NCBI GenBank assembly: GCA_945867725.1
Contig: CAMBJI010000026.1
Coordinates: forward strand, 1-12,491
Reading direction: 5' to 3'
DNA: 12,491 nt
DNA from: Bordetella parapertussis
GTDB taxonomy: Bacteria; Pseudomonadota; Gammaproteobacteria; Burkholderiales; Burkholderiaceae_D
The translations under genes and the position numbers were made by a program. The notes under the pieces were generated by a model. The model did not search any database, was not told the DNA's origin, and worked only from the letters and a program-made list of their open reading frames with translations. This document shows, one piece after another, positions 9,484 through 12,491 of this stretch. Every line of letters starts with the position of its first letter. Position 1 is the stretch's first letter.

Positions 9484-10722
9484 TTAGGGTCTGCTAGACC
9501 GTGACTGACGCACGGCATTCAGACTATGCGACAGAGCCGGCATCTCGATGTTGAGTACGCTCTCCTGCAACTGCCGTACCTGCTCACGACCCGCCTGCGT
9601 CTGGCGCGCGCGCGTGTCGAAGTAGCGCGCGAGCGCGCGATCGGCTTCGATTAGATCACTGCGGAAAGCTGCGTCGTTGCGAGAGAGCAGCGCAAGACGG
9701 GCATTGAGCAAACGCAGCTTCAGGTTCTCGCGTGCAAAAAATGCCTCGCCCGGTGAGAGCAGCAGGGCCTCCGGTGAACTCACCGTGCGCACGCGCACCA
9801 GATCCCGAATGTCGTGCCACAGATCGCTGGTCCAACGATGCCAGTATTCCAACCATGCGCTGCGCCAATCTTGAGCGACAGCCGCCACAGATCCCGCAGC
9901 ACCCGATGCCGGTGCAGCCGCAAGGCGCGTCTTGGGTGGGGGTGCGAGCACGGCGGGCTTTTCGTCCGAGAGCAAAGGCATGTTGTCTATCTCGCCGACT
10001 AGGGTGTCGAGACGCAGGGCGATGCCGGTCAGATCCACATTGGGCAGGCTTTTAAGGTTGTCGATATCTTTGGCAATTGCTCGGCGAATCGCAATGAACT
10101 GCGGACGATCAGCGCGCGACAGACGGGCATCTGCATTTTGCAGAGCTATCAAAGCACCGCGAATATTCCCGGCCAGTTGCAGCTGCTGGCTGGCGGTCGA
10201 GAGCACCTGTTCAATCTCTGCCAGTGCCCAGTCATCCCGGTTTTTGGCAAGGTCCTGATAGAGCTGCTCCAGTGCCAGCTGCTGGCCTTGCGATTCGATC
10301 TGCTTTGCATCGAGCACGGCCACCTTGCCCTGTAATACCTTGAGTTCATCATCAACACGGCTGGCAATCAGCTTGGTCTGGCTGTTGGTTTGCTCTCCAC
10401 TCTGGAGCCGCTGAGCGACTTCACGGCGAAGTTCAGTCACATCCGTACGCGCATTCCACCATTGCAGTGCCAGCAGCAAAGCAAGTAGGCCAATCACGGC
10501 TTTGAGTCGGAATTCAGGCTGGAGCAGGATGCCGGGTAATTGCCAGCGCTCCGAAGACGCTGCCCTGAGTGCGTCAGACTCCTCAGCCGATTCCGCAGGG
10601 GCTTTAGACGATGCTGTCGCCGAAGACGCACCGGCAGGGACGGCTGCGGGTTCAGCCGCGGGTTCAGCTGTGGAGGCATCGGTCGATGCGCTCGCCAATG
10701 GTTTGTCGGGATGTTCACTCAT
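9484..10722 (-). CDS. hemX: HemX, membrane-anchored heme-cluster protein
   Basis: HemX proteins are often labelled 'uroporphyrin-III C-methyltransferase', but this one shows no SAM-dependent methyltransferase motifs, so that label would mislead. The 412 residues comprise an Ala/Pro/Ser/Glu-rich low-complexity cytoplasmic tail (about 10-55, with AEPAAEPAA repeats) and one membrane helix (about 73-89). A long coiled-coil-like region (about 94-160) and a helical domain follow. The family-typical segment RDDWALAEIEQVL is at 162-174, followed by IRGALIALQNADARL. The ATG overlaps the hemD stop as ATGA, a 4-base overlap, with no obvious Shine-Dalgarno sequence, pointing to translational coupling. 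In some relatives hemD and hemX are fused; here they are separate. The biochemical role is not established. Confidence 0.93.
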   Translation of the reverse strand: MSEHPDKPLASASTDASTAEPAAEPAAVPAGASSATASSKAPAESAEESDALRAASSERWQLPGILLQPEFRLKAVIGLLALLLALQWWNARTDVTELRREVAQRLQSGEQTNSQTKLIASRVDDELKVLQGKVAVLDAKQIESQGQQLALEQLYQDLAKNRDDWALAEIEQVLSTASQQLQLAGNIRGALIALQNADARLSRADRPQFIAIRRAIAKDIDNLKSLPNVDLTGIALRLDTLVGEIDNMPLLSDEKPAVLAPPPKTRLAAAPASGAAGSVAAVAQDWRSAWLEYWHRWTSDLWHDIRDLVRVRTVSSPEALLLSPGEAFFARENLKLRLLNARLALLSRNDAAFRSDLIEADRALARYFDTRARQTQAGREQVRQLQESVLNIEMPALSHSLNAVRQSRSSRP

Positions 10723-11498
10723 GGGCGAGATTGTATCGCGGCAAACAGGGCTTCGTCGCCTGATCCTGTACGTATAAGTCGTTGAAATCCGAGTTCTTCT
10801 GCCGTCAGCGCGATTCGCTCATGCGGAACGATGAGCGTACTCAGTTGCAAACGTGTCCAAGCTTGGGCGTCGGCTAGCGCCAGCGTCATTTCCTTCAGGT
10901 AGCGCAGCGCTTCTGAACTGGTAATAACCCAGTCGCTACCGCTGGCGAGCAGATCCCGGAGCTGCGACGTGCGCAATTCGTTGATCTCAGGTGGGCCGCG
11001 CCGATAAGCCGCCACTTGTTCGACTTGAATTCCCGCTTCGCGCAAGCGGTCTGCAAGCAATTCTCGACCCGTCTCGGCACGAATGATGAGAACTTTTTTA
11101 CCCGCGAGCGCAGGCAGATCAAGCACTTCCAGCAGCGTTTCGGAATCGGTGCGTTGCAGATTGACGGGGCTCACGATGTTGGCGCGGTCTGGCGTCAGGC
11201 CATGCTGAGCCAGCGCCTGTCGGCTGCCCTCGCCCACCACAGCGGCGGTGACTGTCGCTGGCCAGTGATTGATATGTTCAAAAGCAGCATCAATGGCATT
11301 CGGGCTGACGAAGGCGACCATCTCGTACTCGGGTAGCCGCTCCAAAACCGCTCTCAGTTCTCGGGTGTCGGCCAAAGGCTGTATATCCAGCAATGGAAAA
11401 ATCCGTGCATCGATGCCCAACGCTCTCAGCCGCGCCACCAGTGGCTCGGCCTGAGCAAGCGGTCGAGTAATGGCGACGGGCCTGTCGGTTTGCTGCAT
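10719..11498 (-). CDS. hemD: uroporphyrinogen-III synthase
   Basis: HemD cyclises hydroxymethylbilane with inversion of ring D to give uroporphyrinogen III, the branch point to heme, siroheme and cobalamin. The 259-residue length fits. HemD is poorly conserved, but typical landmarks are present: an N-terminal ITRP (10-13), FVSPNA (63-68), VGEGS (88-92), IIRAETGREL (138-147), AYRR (164-167) and ITSSEA (192-197). An in-frame GTG at 11507 would add three residues, but it lies inside the AGGTGG ribosome site, so the ATG at 11498 is preferred. The gene lies between hemC (122 bp upstream) and hemX (4-base overlap). Confidence 0.95.
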   Translation of the reverse strand: MQQTDRPVAITRPLAQAEPLVARLRALGIDARIFPLLDIQPLADTRELRAVLERLPEYEMVAFVSPNAIDAAFEHINHWPATVTAAVVGEGSRQALAQHGLTPDRANIVSPVNLQRTDSETLLEVLDLPALAGKKVLIIRAETGRELLADRLREAGIQVEQVAAYRRGPPEINELRTSQLRDLLASGSDWVITSSEALRYLKEMTLALADAQAWTRLQLSTLIVPHERIALTAEELGFQRLIRTGSGDEALFAAIQSRP

Positions 11499-11503
11499 GA
11501 AAG

Positions 11504-11509
11504 CCACCT
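11504..11509 (-). promoter_or_regulatory. ribosome binding site of hemD
   Basis: AGGTGG on the minus strand ends 5 nt before the ATG at 11498. It contains the alternative GTG (11505-11507), which argues against that codon as the start. Confidence 0.75.
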
Positions 11510-11546
11510 ACAAAGGGAAGGGTCCGGCATCGTGGTCGACACCGCA

Positions 11547-11583
11547 AATCAGGTATTGCTCAAAAACAGCCTCATGCCTGATT
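11547..11583. repeat. inverted repeat in the hemC-hemD gap
   Basis: AATCAGG (11547-11553) pairs with CCTGATT (11577-11583) across a 23-nt loop. With one mismatch the arms extend to 10 bp. The pairing is better in a plus-strand RNA (U-G wobble) than in the hem transcript, so it may be a DNA site or chance. No U-tract follows. Confidence 0.3.
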
Positions 11584-11597
11584 GACAAGCACTTGTC
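11584..11597. repeat. short palindrome in the hemC-hemD gap
   Basis: GACAAG and CTTGTC are separated by two bases, immediately next to the inverted repeat at 11547-11583. The size and symmetry would suit a dimeric regulator, but nothing ties it to a known factor. Confidence 0.3.
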
Positions 11598-11620
11598 CGA
11601 GACCCCGAAACGATCCGAAC

Positions 11621-12491
11621 TTACTCGTCAGTTTTGCACTCAGCAAGAATGGAACGTGCGTCTTGTGCCTCGAGCAGACTAGCAATCTGCCGACCCAGCG
11701 CTTCCGGTGCTGTCGCCTCGCCGTTGATTTCGGCGCGGGCGATGCGTTTGCCATCGGGTGTTGCCACCATGGCCCGCAGATGCATGGCGTTACCGTCGAC
11801 CGTGGCGAAGGCGGCCAGGGGAATCTGGCAACTGCCGCCGAAGGTCAGGGACAAGGTTCTTTCTGCGCGTACTGCATGGGCGGTGTCAGGATGATTTAGC
11901 GGCGCCAGCAATTGCCGAAGGTCTTCACGGCCGGCAGGAATTTCAATGGCCATCGCACCCTGACCCGGTGCGGGCAGGCTGTCTTCAGGCTCAATGACGG
12001 AGCGGATGCGCGCGGCCATGCCCAACCGCTTCAAACCAGCCGCTGCGAGGATGATGGCGGCATACTCGCCCTTGTCCAGTTTGCCCAAGCGCGTGTCGAG
12101 GTTGCCGCGTAGCGGGTGAATCACGAGTTTGGGATAGCGGGCGGCAATCAGTGCCTGGCGGCGCAGACTGCTGGTGCCAACAATGGCGCCATCCGGAAGA
12201 TCCGCCAGACGAGCGTAGTCGTTCGAGACGAAAGCATCGCGCGCATCTTCACGCTCCAGAATGGCAGCAAGCTCAAAACCATCCGGCAGTTCCATCGGCA
12301 CGTCCTTGAGCGAGTGCACAGCCAGATCGGCCTCACCATTTTGCATGGCGACCTCCAACTCTTTCACGAAGAGTCCCTTGCCGCCGACCTTGGAAAGCGT
12401 GCGGTCGAGAATCTGGTCGCCACGAGTGGTCATACCGAGAATTTCTACGGTGCTGTGAGGATATAATTCGAGGAGTCGCGCGCGAACGTGC
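11621..12491 (-). CDS. hemC: hydroxymethylbilane synthase, 5' end cut by window edge
   Basis: HemC (porphobilinogen deaminase) joins four porphobilinogen units into hydroxymethylbilane in the cytosol. The frame stays open to the right edge, giving 289 visible residues that begin [19 protein letters not shown]. The first in-frame ATG (12433) is internal, because family members have the matching region well inside the protein; about 20-25 N-terminal residues are missing. Counting from that internal Met, the catalytic Asp is D44 in SLKDVP. The dipyrromethane cofactor attaches to C202 in [22 protein letters not shown] (16-28) and VGTSSLRRQ (85-93) are also clear. The ending [10 protein letters not shown] is normal. 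The gene leads the hem cluster; its promoter is outside the window. Confidence 0.97.
   Translation of the reverse strand, partial: HVRARLLELYPHSTVEILGMTTRGDQILDRTLSKVGGKGLFVKELEVAMQNGEADLAVHSLKDVPMELPDGFELAAILEREDARDAFVSNDYARLADLPDGAIVGTSSLRRQALIAARYPKLVIHPLRGNLDTRLGKLDKGEYAAIILAAAGLKRLGMAARIRSVIEPEDSLPAPGQGAMAIEIPAGREDLRQLLAPLNHPDTAHAVRAERTLSLTFGGSCQIPLAAFATVDGNAMHLRAMVATPDGKRIARAEINGEATAPEALGRQIASLLEAQDARSILAECKTDE

Noticed and set aside
9484..10722. hemX as a uroporphyrinogen-III C-methyltransferase
   Set aside because: The product is a single-pass membrane protein with coiled coil and lacks the SAM-dependent tetrapyrrole methylase signature; the name arises from database carry-over.
11499..11507. 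GTG at 11507 as the hemD start
   Set aside because: It lies within the AGGTGG ribosome site that is correctly spaced for the ATG at 11498.
11515..11522. GGGAAGGG, matching the E. coli FtsK-orienting KOPS pattern GGGNAGGG
   Set aside because: One or two such matches are expected by chance in about 12.5 kb on both strands, and KOPS meaning depends on genome-wide strand skew.
11621..12433. hemC as a complete 270-residue gene starting at ATG 12433
   Set aside because: The frame continues upstream to the window edge with clear HemC sequence ([13 protein letters not shown]), so this ATG is internal.

Overview
The window looks like chromosomal housekeeping DNA from a betaproteobacterium, probably of the Burkholderiales or a close relative. 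The grounds are protein sequences close to proteobacterial families and familiar beta/gammaproteobacterial gene neighbourhoods: ftsK divergent from trxB, an Smr-domain gene after trxB, nadE next to glnB, and hemC-hemD-hemX-hemY followed by ppa. No 16S or other taxonomic marker is present, so the assignment is an inference. All ten proteins have recognisable families. I found no phage, IS element, CRISPR array, toxin-antitoxin pair, tRNA or rRNA.

Layout. Positions 1-2184 (minus) hold ftsK, cut at the left edge just as its C-terminal DNA-reading domain should begin. A divergent control region of about 180 bp (2185-2365) leads into trxB and an Smr-domain gene (plus, 2366-4023). The Smr gene abuts convergent glnB with no bases between them. 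glnB lies downstream of nadE in a minus-strand pair (4024-5995). A gene of the DUF482/FemAB-like GNAT family runs the other way (6039-7193). A 368-bp non-coding stretch (7194-7561) carries a pair of inverted REP-like elements and two further palindromes. The rest (7562-12491, minus) is hemC (5' end cut off), hemD, hemX and hemY, followed by ppa, which has its own candidate promoter.

How the genes work together. HemC and HemD carry out consecutive steps of tetrapyrrole synthesis (porphobilinogen to hydroxymethylbilane to uroporphyrinogen III). HemX and HemY are membrane proteins conserved beside them whose exact roles are unsettled. Ppa hydrolyses the pyrophosphate made by biosynthesis. NadE makes NAD+ using glutamine nitrogen, and GlnB is the PII sensor of nitrogen and carbon state, so their pairing suggests nitrogen-responsive control of NAD supply. 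TrxB keeps thioredoxin reduced. The Smr protein is probably a nuclease. FtsK couples division to chromosome segregation.

I see no convincing new biological system. The parts most worth a second look are the palindrome-rich gap between the DUF482 gene and ppa, and the shared-stop junction between the Smr gene and glnB.
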